Positions 53,225-64,000 of a DNA stretch of 64,000 bases are shown here, one piece after another; the stretch's first letter is position 1, and every line of letters begins with the position of its first letter. The DNA lies in the NCBI RefSeq assembly GCF_008369165.1, contig NZ_VOBA01000001.1:1667630-1731629 (forward strand), read 5' to 3'. The position numbers and the translations under genes are program-made. The notes beneath the pieces were generated by a model. It saw nothing but the letters and a program-made list of their open reading frames with translations, had not been told where the DNA came from and searched no databases. The DNA is from Dietzia sp. ANT_WB102. Its GTDB lineage: Bacteria > Actinomycetota > Actinomycetes > Mycobacteriales > Mycobacteriaceae.

Positions 53225-54064
53225 ATGACGTCCGGACGTGTCGTGTTGGCGGCCACCCCCATCGGCAACCCGGCCGACGCCTCGGACCGGCTGCGCCAGG
53301 TCCTGACGACAGCCGATGTGGTGGCCGCGGAGGACACCCGCCGGCTGCGCTCCCTGGCTACGGCCCTCGAGGTCACCATCGGCGGCCGCGTGATGAGCTT
53401 CTTCGAGCACAACGAGGCGGGACGTGTACCCCAGTTGATCGAGAGGGTCCGCGCCGGGGACGTGGTGGCGGTGGTGACCGATGCCGGGATGCCGGCGGTG
53501 TCGGACCCGGGGTACTCGCTGGTCGTTGCCTGTATCGAGGCTGGGCTGCCGGTGACGTGTCTGCCGGGTCCGTCGGCGGTCACCACCGCGTTGGTGCTCA
53601 GCGGGCTCCCGGTCGACCGTTTCTGCTTCGATGGTTTCCCGCCGCGGCGGGCCGGTCGGCGCCGCACGTGGCTGGCCCGGTTGGCGGCGGAGGAGCGCAC
53701 GTGCGTGTTCTTCGAGTCGCCGCACCGCCTGGCCGACACGCTCGCCGAGGCCGCGCAGGTACTGGGCGCGGATCGCCGGGCCGCGGTGTGCCGGGAGCTG
53801 ACGAAAACCTACGAGGAGGTCCTGCGGGGCACCCTGGGCGAGCTCGCGGAGCGGACGGCCGGGGGCGTGCTGGGGGAGATCGTCGTGGTCGTCGAGGGCG
53901 CCGAGTCTGCCGCGTCGGGTGCGACGCTTGAGGATCTCGTGGAGATCGTGGAGGAGCGGGTCGAGGCCGGCGAGCGACTCAAGGACGCGTGCGCTGTTGT
54001 CGCCGAGGGGGCGACGGTGACCAAGCGGGAGCTGTACCAGGCGGTACTCGACTCACGCGGCTGA
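53225..54064 (+). CDS. rsmI: 16S rRNA (cytidine(1402)-2'-O)-methyltransferase
   Basis: Methylates the ribose of C1402 in the ribosomal decoding centre using SAM. The 279-residue tetrapyrrole-methylase-fold protein has VLAATPIGNPADASDRLRQV, the AEDTRRLRSL segment, FFEHNEAGRVPQLIERVRAG, VAVVTDAGMPAVSDPGYSLV and CLPGPSAVTTALVLSGLP. It ends with a small helical domain. ATG at 53225 fits the family start. Divergent from pmt, as Rv1003 is from Rv1002c. Confidence 0.96.
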   Translation: MTSGRVVLAATPIGNPADASDRLRQVLTTADVVAAEDTRRLRSLATALEVTIGGRVMSFFEHNEAGRVPQLIERVRAGDVVAVVTDAGMPAVSDPGYSLVVACIEAGLPVTCLPGPSAVTTALVLSGLPVDRFCFDGFPPRRAGRRRTWLARLAAEERTCVFFESPHRLADTLAEAAQVLGADRRAAVCRELTKTYEEVLRGTLGELAERTAGGVLGEIVVVVEGAESAASGATLEDLVEIVEERVEAGERLKDACAVVAEGATVTKRELYQAVLDSRG

Positions 54065-54068
54065 CGGC

Positions 54069-55319
54069 TCATGCCGGCCAGGGTGCCGGGCCACCACCCC
54101 AGGTGAACGCCGCCTTGTGGACGCACTCCTCCCATTCGGCGTCTGGGTCGGAGTCGATGGTGATGCCGCCGCCCACGCCCATCTCCACCCGCCCGTCCGG
54201 CGCCACCTCCAGAGTGCGGATCGCCACCGACAGGTCGAGCTCCCCGGGACCGGCGATGCCGATCGCGCCGCAGTGCAGGCCCCGGGCCCGCGGCTCCCAC
54301 TCGGCGATGAGCTCGCGGGCGCGCAGCTTGGGGGTGCCGGTGACGGAGGCGGGCGGGAACGTGGTGTCCACGAGCTCGGCGTGCGGCACGCCGGTCCGCG
54401 CGGCGACGGTCGAGACCAGGTGCCACACTCCGGGTGCCTCCCGGACGGCGAGCAGTTCGGGAACGGTCACCGAACCCAGGTCGGCGGTGCGCCCGAGGTC
54501 GTGGCGGACCAGGTCGACAATCATGATGTTCTCCGCGACGTCTTTCTCCGACGCGCGCAGCAGCTCGGGGTCGGCGGCCAGGGGCAGGGTGCCCTTGATG
54601 GGCGCGGACCGCACGTCGCGGCCTTGGCGGGTCAAGTACGTCTCCGGGGAGAGCGAGACGACCGCCCCCCACGGTCCCGCCAGGAACGCCGCCCGCCGGG
54701 CTCGAGTTCGCCGCCACAATGCGCTGAACAGTGCGATCGGCTCGCCGTGCAGGCGGCCGTCCAGCCGGGTGGACAGGCAGGCCTGGTAGATCTCGCCAGC
54801 CCTGATCGCCTCGAGGCAGGACGTGACCGCTGCCTGGTGGGCGGACCGATCCGGGGCGGCCCAGTCGGGGGTGGCGACTTCGTCGTCGTCGCCCTCTCTC
54901 GGTCGGACGTCCAGATCCCCGGGGGCGGGGACCGTACCCCGCGCGCTCCAGTGGCCGTCATGTCCGAGCATGAGGATCCCGTCGGCCCGTCCGGATACGG
55001 CTTCGGGCAACAGCCGTCGGGCGCCGGGCGGGACGTCCGGATAGGAACGGAATCCCACCGTGAAGGGCGCCTCGTCGGCCATGGGGCCGCCGGGGCGGGT
55101 GGGGGAGCCACGGTCGGGATCGACGACGAGGTGGTCACCTGCGAAGACGTGCGCAGGATCGACGGGTGACAGATCGACTGACGGGGCGATCACTGCGGCT
55201 GCGCCGAGCCAGTCCCCGAACAGAGCCGCTGGCGGCGGGAGTTCCTCGCGCTCGGCGCGGCGCGCGCAGGCGTGGAGGACGGCGAGCGGATCCGGCGGCA
55301 ACTCCGCCCAGTTGTGCAC
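54069..55319 (-). CDS. pabB: Aminodeoxychorismate synthase component I
   Basis: Converts chorismate and ammonia to 4-amino-4-deoxychorismate for folate synthesis. The 416-residue chorismate-binding enzyme has AIRAGEIYQACLSTRL, SLSPETYLTRQGRDV, SAPIKGTLPLAADPELLRAS, EKDVAENIMIVDLVRHDLGR, the FPPASVTGTPKLRA block and GVGGGITIDSDPDAEWEEC. Anthranilate synthase is the main alternative; the single gene next to rsmI, as Rv1005c, and the lack of trp neighbours favour PabB. The GTG start lacks a clear ribosome site. Convergent with rsmI. Confidence 0.92.
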   Translation of the reverse strand: MHNWAELPPDPLAVLHACARRAEREELPPPAALFGDWLGAAAVIAPSVDLSPVDPAHVFAGDHLVVDPDRGSPTRPGGPMADEAPFTVGFRSYPDVPPGARRLLPEAVSGRADGILMLGHDGHWSARGTVPAPGDLDVRPREGDDDEVATPDWAAPDRSAHQAAVTSCLEAIRAGEIYQACLSTRLDGRLHGEPIALFSALWRRTRARRAAFLAGPWGAVVSLSPETYLTRQGRDVRSAPIKGTLPLAADPELLRASEKDVAENIMIVDLVRHDLGRTADLGSVTVPELLAVREAPGVWHLVSTVAARTGVPHAELVDTTFPPASVTGTPKLRARELIAEWEPRARGLHCGAIGIAGPGELDLSVAIRTLEVAPDGRVEMGVGGGITIDSDPDAEWEECVHKAAFTWGGGPAPWPA

Positions 55320-55407
55320 CCCAATAACCTGGCAGACAGGGGCCCTCGGGGTCCAACCCGGGCGATCGTGAAGGAGACATTAACCGGCCCGGGTTCCGGT
55401 TCCGTGC

Positions 55408-55413
55408 TAATGC
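55408..55413 (+). promoter_or_regulatory. -10-like TAATGC before BCCT gene
   Basis: TAATGC ends 7 nt before the GTG at 55421. The last base departs from the TANNNT pattern, but the spacing matches the leaderless promoters elsewhere in the window. Confidence 0.3.
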
Positions 55414-55420
55414 TGTCTAG

Positions 55421-57157
55421 GTGACCACCACACCTGAGAAGTCCTCCCCGCCCTCGCGACCCGAGCGACCAGACAGTCCAGCGACAGGCGCCGAATCACC
55501 GTCGCTCGCGATCAGCTACGGGGTGTTCATCCCCGCGTTGGTCCTGGTCGGGATCGTGCTCGTGTGGGGATTGGGATTCACCGAATCCTTCCAGAGCGCG
55601 GCCACGGCCGCGTTCGACTGGACAGCCAGGAGCGTGGACTGGCTCTTCGTCCTGGCGGCGACGCTGTTCGTGGCGTTCATCCTGTGGCTCGCGCTGAGTA
55701 AATACGGCAACGTGCGCCTCGGCCCGGACGGGGAGCGGCCGCAATTCCGCACCACCAGCTGGATCTCGATGATGTTTGCGGCCGGCATGGGCATCGGTCT
55801 GATGTTCTACGGCGTGTCCGAGCCGCTGTCGCACTACATCGACACGCCGCCGGGCGCCCGGCCCGGGGTGACCACGGCAATGGCCACCACCACCTTCCAC
55901 TGGACCGCCCACGCCTGGGCCGTGTACGCGGTGGTGGGACTGGCGCTCGCGCTCACCGCGTACCGGTACGGCGGGCGTCACCTCATCTCCAGCGCGTTTG
56001 TGCCCCTGATGGGCGAAAGACGCGCGCAGGGCTGGCAGGGCAAGGTCCTCGACGTCCTGGCGATCTTCGCGACCGTCTTCGGCACCGCGGCTTCGCTGGG
56101 CCTGGGTGCCCTGCAGATCCGCGCGGGCCTGGCCGAGACCGGGACCGTATCGGCTGAGAGCGCTGCGGTCGCCGTCGGGATCATCATCGTGCTGGGCATG
56201 TGCTTCGTGCTCTCGGCGGTGTCCGGAATCGACCGCGGTATCCAGTTGCTGTCCAACATCAACATGGTCCTCGCAGTAGCTCTGGCCCTCTTCGTCCTGG
56301 TCGCCTCCGGGTCGGCGGTGTTCATGCTCGACCTGGTTCCGACCTCGTTGGCCGGCTACATCGGTTCCTTCTTCGACATGGCCTCGCGTACCGGGGCCAG
56401 CGTTGACGGCACTGCGGGCGAATGGCTCTCCGGCTGGACGGTCTTCTACTGGGCGTGGTGGATCTCCTGGTCGCCGTTCGTGGGGATGTTCCTGGCCCGC
56501 ATCTCGCGCGGCCGCACCGTCCGCGAGTTCGTGGTGGGCGTCCTCATCGTGCCCAGCGTGCTCAGCATCCTGTGGTTCGCGATCTTCGGCGGCGCAGCCC
56601 TCAACCTCGAGCTCAGCGGGCGCAGCATCTACGGCGACGGCGACTCGACACTGCAGCTGTTCGCCATGTTCCGCGAGCTGCCCTTCACCACGATCCTGTC
56701 GTTCGTCGCGGTCGTCCTCATTTCCATCTTCTTCGTCACCGGTGCCGACTCGGCGTCGATCGTCATGGCCGGGATGTCGCAGAACGGAGCGGAGAACCCC
56801 AAGCGCTGGTTGGTCGTCCTGTGGGGCGCACTCACCGCGGCAGTCGCGATCCTCATGCTGCTGCCCGGCCTGCGGTCCGGGGAGCCGGAGAGCGCGCTGA
56901 GCAGCCTCCAAAACCTCACGATCATCGCCGCGTCACCGTTCGTCCTGGTGCTGGGCGCGCTGTGCGTGTCCATCGTCAAGGCACTGTCGCAGGATCCGTT
57001 CATCACCGAGAAGGTCTACCTGCTGCCCAAGTCCGAGCGGGACCGGCTGGACAAGCGGTCCGCGCCGTGGGCCGTCCGGGGCGGCGACGAGCCGCACACC
57101 ACCGGCTCCGGGGCCGGGGGGACCACCTCCTCAGGTGACGGGTCCACCACCGCCTAG
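55421..57157 (+). CDS. BCCT family betaine/choline/carnitine transporter
   Basis: Secondary transporter for quaternary ammonium osmolytes, 578 residues with 12 helices. It has MMFAAGMGIGLMFYGVSEPL (Gly-rich Na+/substrate helix), TTFHWTAHAWAVYAVVGLAL and the signature WWISWSPFVGMFLARISRGR, then TVREFVVGV. GADSASIVMAGMSQNG is typical of TM11. The hydrophilic N- and C-terminal tails are short, and the C-terminal tail is Gly/Thr-rich, without the long osmosensing helix of BetP. Its stop TAG overlaps the metG -10. Confidence 0.94.
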   Translation: MTTTPEKSSPPSRPERPDSPATGAESPSLAISYGVFIPALVLVGIVLVWGLGFTESFQSAATAAFDWTARSVDWLFVLAATLFVAFILWLALSKYGNVRLGPDGERPQFRTTSWISMMFAAGMGIGLMFYGVSEPLSHYIDTPPGARPGVTTAMATTTFHWTAHAWAVYAVVGLALALTAYRYGGRHLISSAFVPLMGERRAQGWQGKVLDVLAIFATVFGTAASLGLGALQIRAGLAETGTVSAESAAVAVGIIIVLGMCFVLSAVSGIDRGIQLLSNINMVLAVALALFVLVASGSAVFMLDLVPTSLAGYIGSFFDMASRTGASVDGTAGEWLSGWTVFYWAWWISWSPFVGMFLARISRGRTVREFVVGVLIVPSVLSILWFAIFGGAALNLELSGRSIYGDGDSTLQLFAMFRELPFTTILSFVAVVLISIFFVTGADSASIVMAGMSQNGAENPKRWLVVLWGALTAAVAILMLLPGLRSGEPESALSSLQNLTIIAASPFVLVLGALCVSIVKALSQDPFITEKVYLLPKSERDRLDKRSAPWAVRGGDEPHTTGSGAGGTTSSGDGSTTA

Positions 57158-57160
57158 TCT
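57155..57160 (+). promoter_or_regulatory. -10 element TAGTCT for leaderless metG, overlapping a stop codon
   Basis: The TAG is the stop codon of the BCCT gene. TAGTCT is followed by 6 nt and the metG ATG at 57167. Confidence 0.5.
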
Positions 57161-57166
57161 GTAGGC

Positions 57167-59005
57167 ATGGCGAAGACAGTCCTCACCGCGGTCGCATGGC
57201 CGTACGCGAACGGCCCTCGGCACATCGGACACGTCTCGGGATTCGGGGTGCCGTCGGACGTCTTCTCGCGTTACCAGCGGATGGCCGGCAACGACGTTCT
57301 GATGGTCTCGGGCACCGACGAACACGGCACGCCCCTTCTCGTGCAGGCCGAGAAGGAGGGCGTGTCCGTCCAAGAGTTGGCGGACCGCTACAACCGGGTG
57401 ATCGTGGACGATCTCGCCGGGCTCGGGCTGAGTTACGACCTGTTCACCCGCACCACCACGCGGAACCACTACGCCGTGGTGCAGGAGTTGTTCCGCGGGT
57501 TGCACAGCAACGGGTACATGGTGGCCAAGACCACCACCGGCGCGGTGAGCCCGTCCACCGGACGTACACTGCCGGACCGGTACATCGAGGGCACCTGCCC
57601 GATCTGCGGATACGACGGTGCCCGCGGCGACCAGTGCGACAACTGCGGCAATCAGCTCGACCCGGCGGACCTGAAGAACCCCGTCTCCAAAATCAACGGT
57701 GAGACCCCCAAGTTCATCGAGACTGAGCACTGGTTCCTGGACCTGCCCGCGCTCGCGGACTCGCTCGGGGACTGGCTGAAGGGGCGTGAGGACTGGCGGC
57801 CCAACGTCCTGAAATTCTCCCTCAACCTGCTCAAGGACCTGCGTCCGCGCGCGATGAGCCGCGACATCGACTGGGGCATCCCCATCCCGGTGGAGGGCTG
57901 GCAGGACCGCGGCGACAAGAAGCTGTACGTGTGGTTCGACGCCGTAGTCGGCTACCTGTCCGCTTCGATCGAGTGGGCGTGGCGGTCCGGCGAGCCCGAG
58001 GCGTGGCGGCGCTGGTGGACGGACCCCGAGGCGGTCTCCCACTACTTCATGGGCAAGGACAACATCACGTTCCACTCGCAGATCTGGCCGGCCGAGCTCA
58101 TCGGCTACGACGGCCGGGGCGCCCACGGCGGCGAGCCGGGGGCGCTGGGCGCACTCAATTTGCCCACCGAGGTGGTCTCGAGCGAGTTCCTCACTATGTC
58201 CGGGTCCAAGTTCTCCTCCTCCCGCGGCGTAGTGATCTACGTGCGCGACTTCCTCGCCGAGTTCGGGCCGGACGCGCTGCGCTACTTCATCTCCGTGGCC
58301 GGGCCGGAGAACCACGACACCGACTTCACCTGGGACGAGTACGTGCGCCGGACCAACTCCGAGTTGGTCGGCGGGTGGGGCAACCTCGTCAACCGCACCG
58401 TGTCCATGGCGCACAAGAACTTCGGGGAGATCCCCCGCCCCGGCACCTTGACCGATCTCGACGCCGAGCTGTTGCGCGACGCCGAGTCCGCGTTCGCCAC
58501 CGTGGGAGCGCACCTGGAGCGCTCACGGTTCAAGGCTGGTGCCACCGAGGCGATGCGCATCGTCGGCGCCGCAAACCGCTACATCGCCGCGACCGAGCCG
58601 TGGAAACTGGCCAAGGAGCCAGATCAGCGCGACCGTCTGGGCACCGTCCTGCACACCGCACTGCAGGTGGTCTCCGACGCCAACACGCTGCTCACCCCGT
58701 ACCTGCCGTCGGCAGCGCAGCAGATCCACGGCGCGATCGGAGGGCAGGGCGTGTGGGCAGCGGCCCCGCAGGTGCACGAGGTGACCGATGACATGCCGGT
58801 CGAACTCGTCGGTTCCGGGCTGCCCGACGCCGGCCGCAGTTACCCCGTGATCATGGGGGACTACGCATCCGAGCAGGCCCGGTGGGCGCGCACGGAGATC
58901 ACCCCCGGCAGGCCGCTGGCCAAGCCCAGCCCGCTGTTCGCCAAGGTTGACCCCGAGCTGGCCGAGACCGGTCCCAGCTGGGCGCCGATCCAGCAGGAGG
59001 ACTGA
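57167..59005 (+). CDS. metG: Methionyl-tRNA synthetase
   Basis: Class I aminoacyl-tRNA synthetase charging tRNA-Met, 612 residues. The HIGH motif is in [21 protein letters not shown] zinc knuckle is present ([18 protein letters not shown], four Cys), as in the longer MetG1 form. The KMSKS loop is the actinobacterial variant [17 protein letters not shown]. The helical anticodon-binding domain has [20 protein letters not shown]. No C-terminal tRNA-binding EMAPII domain is present. tatD follows after 8 nt. Confidence 0.96.
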   Translation: MAKTVLTAVAWPYANGPRHIGHVSGFGVPSDVFSRYQRMAGNDVLMVSGTDEHGTPLLVQAEKEGVSVQELADRYNRVIVDDLAGLGLSYDLFTRTTTRNHYAVVQELFRGLHSNGYMVAKTTTGAVSPSTGRTLPDRYIEGTCPICGYDGARGDQCDNCGNQLDPADLKNPVSKINGETPKFIETEHWFLDLPALADSLGDWLKGREDWRPNVLKFSLNLLKDLRPRAMSRDIDWGIPIPVEGWQDRGDKKLYVWFDAVVGYLSASIEWAWRSGEPEAWRRWWTDPEAVSHYFMGKDNITFHSQIWPAELIGYDGRGAHGGEPGALGALNLPTEVVSSEFLTMSGSKFSSSRGVVIYVRDFLAEFGPDALRYFISVAGPENHDTDFTWDEYVRRTNSELVGGWGNLVNRTVSMAHKNFGEIPRPGTLTDLDAELLRDAESAFATVGAHLERSRFKAGATEAMRIVGAANRYIAATEPWKLAKEPDQRDRLGTVLHTALQVVSDANTLLTPYLPSAAQQIHGAIGGQGVWAAAPQVHEVTDDMPVELVGSGLPDAGRSYPVIMGDYASEQARWARTEITPGRPLAKPSPLFAKVDPELAETGPSWAPIQQED

Positions 59006-59013
59006 CAGACCGT

Positions 59014-59880
59014 ATGGGTAAGCGAAAATCCCGCCCCACCCCGGTCCTGCCCGAGCCGCTACCCGGGCTCGTCGATGCGCACACGCACCTTTACTCCTGT
59101 GGACACCGCACGGCGGACGAGGTGCGCGCCGCGGCCGACCGCGCCGCGCTCGCGGGCGTGGCGGCGATGGTCACCGTGGGCGACGACCTGGCCGAGTCCG
59201 AGGCCGTGGTGGCAGCCGCCGAGGCCGACGAGCGGGTGTACGCCGCCGTGGCCGTCCACCCCACCCGCGCCCGCGAGGTCACCGACCCCGAGCGCGGCGA
59301 GCAGGTGCGGACGCGCCTGCGTGAACTCGCCGCCCACCCGCGCGTCGTCGCGGTGGGGGAGACCGGACTGGATCATTACTGGGTCGGCACGATGGACGGC
59401 TGCGCCGAGCCGGCCGAGCAGGAGGAGTCCCTGCGTTGGCACGCCGGGCTCGCTGCGGAACTGGGCAAGTGCCTGATGATCCACAACCGCGAGGCCGACG
59501 CGGACCTCATGCGGGTGCTCTCCGAGGTCGCCGGGCCGGGATCCGGCGTGCCGAGCGTGATGCTCCACTGCTTCTCCTCCCCCCTCGAGGTCGCGGTGGA
59601 GGCGCTGGAGCGCGGGTACGTGCTGTCCTTCACCGGGAACGTGACCTTCAAGGCCAACGATCACCTGCGCGAGGCGGCACGCCTGGCCCCGGCGGGGCAG
59701 CTGCTCGTGGAGACCGACGCCCCGTACATGGCGCCCGAGCCGTTTCGTGGGGCCCGTAACGAGCCCGGCCTGGTCGGCTACACCGCCCGCGCGATCGCGG
59801 AGGTGCGCGGGCAGACGCCCGAGGAGTTCGTCGCGGAGGTGGCGGACACCGCCCGCGCCGTGTTCGGCCTGACCGTCTGA
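59014..59880 (+). CDS. tatD: TatD family metal-dependent DNase
   Basis: TIM-barrel metal hydrolase of 288 residues with 3'-5' exonuclease-type relatives. Metal ligands are visible in LVDAHTHLYSCGH (His-x-His), VAVGETGLDHYWVG (Glu), LMIHNREADADLM (His), VMLHCFSSPLEVA (His) and LLVETDAPYMAPEPFRGARN (Asp). It lies between metG and rpfB as Rv1008 does and is probably co-transcribed with metG. Confidence 0.95.
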   Translation: MGKRKSRPTPVLPEPLPGLVDAHTHLYSCGHRTADEVRAAADRAALAGVAAMVTVGDDLAESEAVVAAAEADERVYAAVAVHPTRAREVTDPERGEQVRTRLRELAAHPRVVAVGETGLDHYWVGTMDGCAEPAEQEESLRWHAGLAAELGKCLMIHNREADADLMRVLSEVAGPGSGVPSVMLHCFSSPLEVAVEALERGYVLSFTGNVTFKANDHLREAARLAPAGQLLVETDAPYMAPEPFRGARNEPGLVGYTARAIAEVRGQTPEEFVAEVADTARAVFGLTV

Positions 59881-60012
59881 CGGGCGACCCGCGCCACCGG
59901 CCAGAGACCCTGTGGCGAGTGGTGCTCGAGAGGCCCGAGTGGCGAATGTAACGGAACGTGACCTGAATGTGTCGTCATCGTCGGCTCGTTCGCGCATGTC
60001 AGGCGGGTCACG

Positions 60013-60041
60013 TTGCCGCCGCACGACCGGTTCGTTACGCT
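60013..60041 (+). promoter_or_regulatory. Promoter of rpfB-ksgA
   Basis: TTGCCG, a 17-nt spacer and TACGCT, one of the best-formed promoters in the window. The hexamer is 6 nt before an ATG (60048) that opens a 21-codon ORF. The ribosome site GAGGAGAG lies about 10 nt before the rpfB GTG. Confidence 0.6.
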
Positions 60042-60047
60042 ACCGTG

Positions 60048-62198
<2,151 letters not shown>

Positions 62199-62208
62199 GC
62201 TGGTGGTC

Positions 62209-63282
62209 ATGTCCCGCGACGCCTCCACCTCCGCCGGCGCGCGCGCCGTGACGGCCGTCGCCCCCGCCAAGATCAACCTCCACCTCGCAGTGGGGGACGT
62301 GCGCGCCGACGGTTTCCACGACCTGCTCACCGTGTACCGGGCCGTGGACCTGTGGGAGCAGGTCACCGTCGAGCTCGTCGGTGAGCGTAGGTCCGGCGCC
62401 CGTGGCGACACGGTCGCGGCAGAGCGCGGCGGGGTCGACGACGGCGACGACGACACCATCATCGTCACCGGACCCGGCGCCCCGCAGGTGCCCACGGACC
62501 GGAGCAATCTCGCCGCGCGGGCGGTCGATCTGCTCCGCGAGGAAGCCGGGTCGGACGCCCGCATCGCGATCCGGATCCACAAGGGCGTCCCCGTGGCCGG
62601 CGGGATGGCCGGCGGGAGCGCGGATGCCGCGGCCGCACTCGTGGCCACGGACCGGCTGCTCGGTCTGGGATTGGGTCGGGCGGCGTTGGAGGAGCGGGCC
62701 GCCCACCTGGGCAGCGACGTGCCCTTCTGTATCCGCGGCGGTACGGCGCTGGGCACCGGGCGCGGCGAGAAGGTGGCCACGCTGCTGCACGCCCGCGCCG
62801 AACAGCACATCGTGCTCGCCCTGGCAGACGGCGGACTGTCCACCCCGACGGTGTTCGCCGAACTCGACCGACTGCGCGCCGAGCGCGGTGAGGTCGACCC
62901 GATCCACGCGGGTGACGCCCCTGCCCGCTCGGGCGCGCCCGGCCGCGGCCTGCCGCGCGCGGCCGGGGTCGAGCCGCTCGTCGAGGCCCTCGCCGGCGAT
63001 AACCCGGCCGCCGTGGCCGGGCTCCTGGCGAATGACCTGGAGCCCGCGGCGCTGGCGCTCATGCCCGCCCTGCGTAGGACGCTGCGCGCGGGCCGGGAGG
63101 CGGGAGCCCTCCGCGGCATGGTGTCCGGCTCCGGACCCACCTGCCTGTTTTTCTGCACCGACCGAGACCACGCGATCGCCGTCGCCGCCGAGATCAGCGA
63201 GCACGGCGTCGCCCGCGAGGTCCGCGTGACCCGCGGCCCGGTCGGCGGCGCACGCATCGTCGACGACCCCACAGGAAAGTAG
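62209..63282 (+). CDS. ispE: 4-diphosphocytidyl-2-C-methyl-D-erythritol kinase
   Basis: GHMP kinase of the MEP isoprenoid pathway. It has VAPAKINLHLAVGDVRADGF (substrate Lys), DGFHDLLTVYRAVDLWEQV, and the ATP loop VPVAGGMAGGSADAAAALVA followed by GSDVPFCIRGGTALGTGRGE. The C-terminal motif is GMVSGSGPTCLFFC. At 357 residues it is longer than the usual 300 or so; extra residues sit after strand 3 (about 60-90, Gly/Asp-rich) and around 240 (Ala/Arg/Pro-rich), probably surface loops. Confidence 0.95.
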   Translation: MSRDASTSAGARAVTAVAPAKINLHLAVGDVRADGFHDLLTVYRAVDLWEQVTVELVGERRSGARGDTVAAERGGVDDGDDDTIIVTGPGAPQVPTDRSNLAARAVDLLREEAGSDARIAIRIHKGVPVAGGMAGGSADAAAALVATDRLLGLGLGRAALEERAAHLGSDVPFCIRGGTALGTGRGEKVATLLHARAEQHIVLALADGGLSTPTVFAELDRLRAERGEVDPIHAGDAPARSGAPGRGLPRAAGVEPLVEALAGDNPAAVAGLLANDLEPAALALMPALRRTLRAGREAGALRGMVSGSGPTCLFFCTDRDHAIAVAAEISEHGVAREVRVTRGPVGGARIVDDPTGK

Positions 63283-63284
63283 AG

Positions 63285-64000
63285 ATGGCCCCCACCAACC
63301 TCATCAACCTCGAGCAGTGCTCGATCTCCTTCGGGATCAGGCAGGTGCTCGACAACGTCTCACTGGGCGTCAACGCCGGCGACCGTATCGGCGTCGTCGG
63401 CCTCAACGGTGGTGGCAAGACCACCCTGCTGGAGATCCTTACCGGCGTGACCGAGCCCGACTCCGGGCGTGTCTCGCAGGTGAGCGGCCTGCGGATCGCC
63501 GTGGTCACGCAGCGCACCGAACTCGCCGCAGACACCGTGGGGGAGGCAGTGGTCGGCAGGCTCGGCCTGGCCGTTCACGAGTGGGCCGGCGACGCACGAG
63601 TCCGCGCGGTGCTCGACGGCATCGGCATCCACGACCTCGGACTAGACACCCCGGTGGCGGACCTGTCCGGCGGTGAACGACGCCGGGTGTCGCTCGCGGC
63701 GGCCCTCGTGCAGGACCTGGACCTGCTCGTGCTGGATGAGCCGACCAACCATCTCGACGTCGAGGGCGTCCAGTGGTTGGCCGACCACCTCGTCGCGCGA
63801 TCGAGTGCCCTCGTCGTCGTCACACACGACCGCTGGTTCCTCGACACGGTCGCCACCCGCACCTGGGAGGTCGTCGACGGCCACGTCGAGCAGTACGAGG
63901 GCGGCTACAACGACTGGGTGTTCGCCCGCGCCGAGCGCGATCGCCAGTCTGCGGCCACCGAGTCGCGCCGCCAGAACCTCATGCGCAAGGAACTCGCCTG
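63285..64000 (+). CDS. ABC-F family ATPase, 3' end outside window
   Basis: Soluble twin-ABC protein of the ABC-F group (translation factors or antibiotic protection). The 238 visible residues hold the first ATPase domain: Walker A GLNGGGKTTLLEIL, signature LSGGERRRVSLAAAL, Walker B LLVLDEPTNHLD and the His loop VVVTHDRWFLDTV. The start of the inter-domain linker follows (YEGGYNDWVFARAERDRQSA). There is no membrane segment. The ATG is 2 nt after the ispE stop, so they are probably co-transcribed. The subfamily cannot be settled without the rest. Confidence 0.93.
   Translation, partial: MAPTNLINLEQCSISFGIRQVLDNVSLGVNAGDRIGVVGLNGGGKTTLLEILTGVTEPDSGRVSQVSGLRIAVVTQRTELAADTVGEAVVGRLGLAVHEWAGDARVRAVLDGIGIHDLGLDTPVADLSGGERRRVSLAAALVQDLDLLVLDEPTNHLDVEGVQWLADHLVARSSALVVVTHDRWFLDTVATRTWEVVDGHVEQYEGGYNDWVFARAERDRQSAATESRRQNLMRKELA

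Noticed and set aside
55496-56911. 471-codon open frame on the minus strand opposite the BCCT gene
   Set aside because: Arg/His/Asp/Glu-rich shadow frame with no motif. The BCCT transporter is clear on the plus strand.

Overview
The window is chromosomal DNA from a high-G+C actinobacterium of the order Mycobacteriales (Corynebacteriales). Codons are strongly GC-biased, GTG starts are common, and gene order repeatedly follows Mycobacterium tuberculosis blocks as I remember them: Rv0945-Rv0957 (SDR, pgi, chorismate mutase, uvrD1, M23 peptidase, sucCD, DUF6350, purNH), Rv2498c-Rv2505c (leucine catabolism), Rv2055c-Rv2058c (zinc-free ribosomal proteins), Rv0981-Rv0996 (mprAB-pepD-moaB2-mscL ... 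galU-moeA-rimJ-membrane protein) and Rv1002c-Rv1011 (pmt, rsmI, pabB, metG, tatD, rpfB, ksgA, ispE). The mix of genes would fit Dietzia or a close relative; the genus is an inference. No prophage, IS element, CRISPR array or plasmid function was seen.

Layout. 1-15 kb: central metabolism and purine synthesis (pgi, sucCD, purNH) with an amino-acid symporter, the PcrA/UvrD helicase and a cell-wall peptidase. A decayed MFS-like fragment sits between the last two. 15-23 kb: an accessory stretch with a TetR regulator, an MFS exporter, a giant fused indolepyruvate ferredoxin oxidoreductase divergent from an Lrp/AsnC regulator, and an amidase. 23-33.4 kb: a tightly packed operon (accD1-accA1-fadE19-maoC-citE-fadD-scoA-scoB, then a CPBP protease) for leucine/branched acyl-CoA breakdown to acetoacetate and acetyl-CoA, led by a promoter and a strong inverted repeat. 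33.4-36.4 kb: an AEC transporter and two divergent clusters of ribosomal proteins, several of them cysteine-free paralogs. 36.5-41.4 kb: the MprAB two-component system, HtrA-like PepD, MoaB, a small conserved ORF and MscL. 41.4-47.5 kb: SAF protein, FmdB-type chaperone, folate cyclo-ligase, galU, and the glp-rimJ-glpR divisome cluster. 47.5-51.6 kb: a frameshifted remnant, tRNA-Ala with its terminator, a paired SMR exporter, an old-yellow-enzyme-type reductase, an SDR and DoxX. 51.6-64 kb: protein O-mannosyltransferase, rsmI, pabB, a BCCT carrier, metG-tatD-rpfB-ksgA-ispE and the start of an ABC-F gene.

The most notable pattern is regulatory. At least a dozen genes have a TANNNT -10 hexamer 6-9 nt before the start codon, the signature of leaderless mRNAs. 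In three cases (before purN, metG and ispE) the TAG stop of the upstream gene is the first half of that hexamer. Two such promoters open short leaderless ORFs, 7 codons before purN and 21 codons before rpfB, the second overlapping the rpfB start. Other points worth checking are the operator at accD1 with a half-site copy by the amidase, a 15-bp in-frame repeat in the DUF6350 tail, and the frameshifted gene next to tRNA-Ala.
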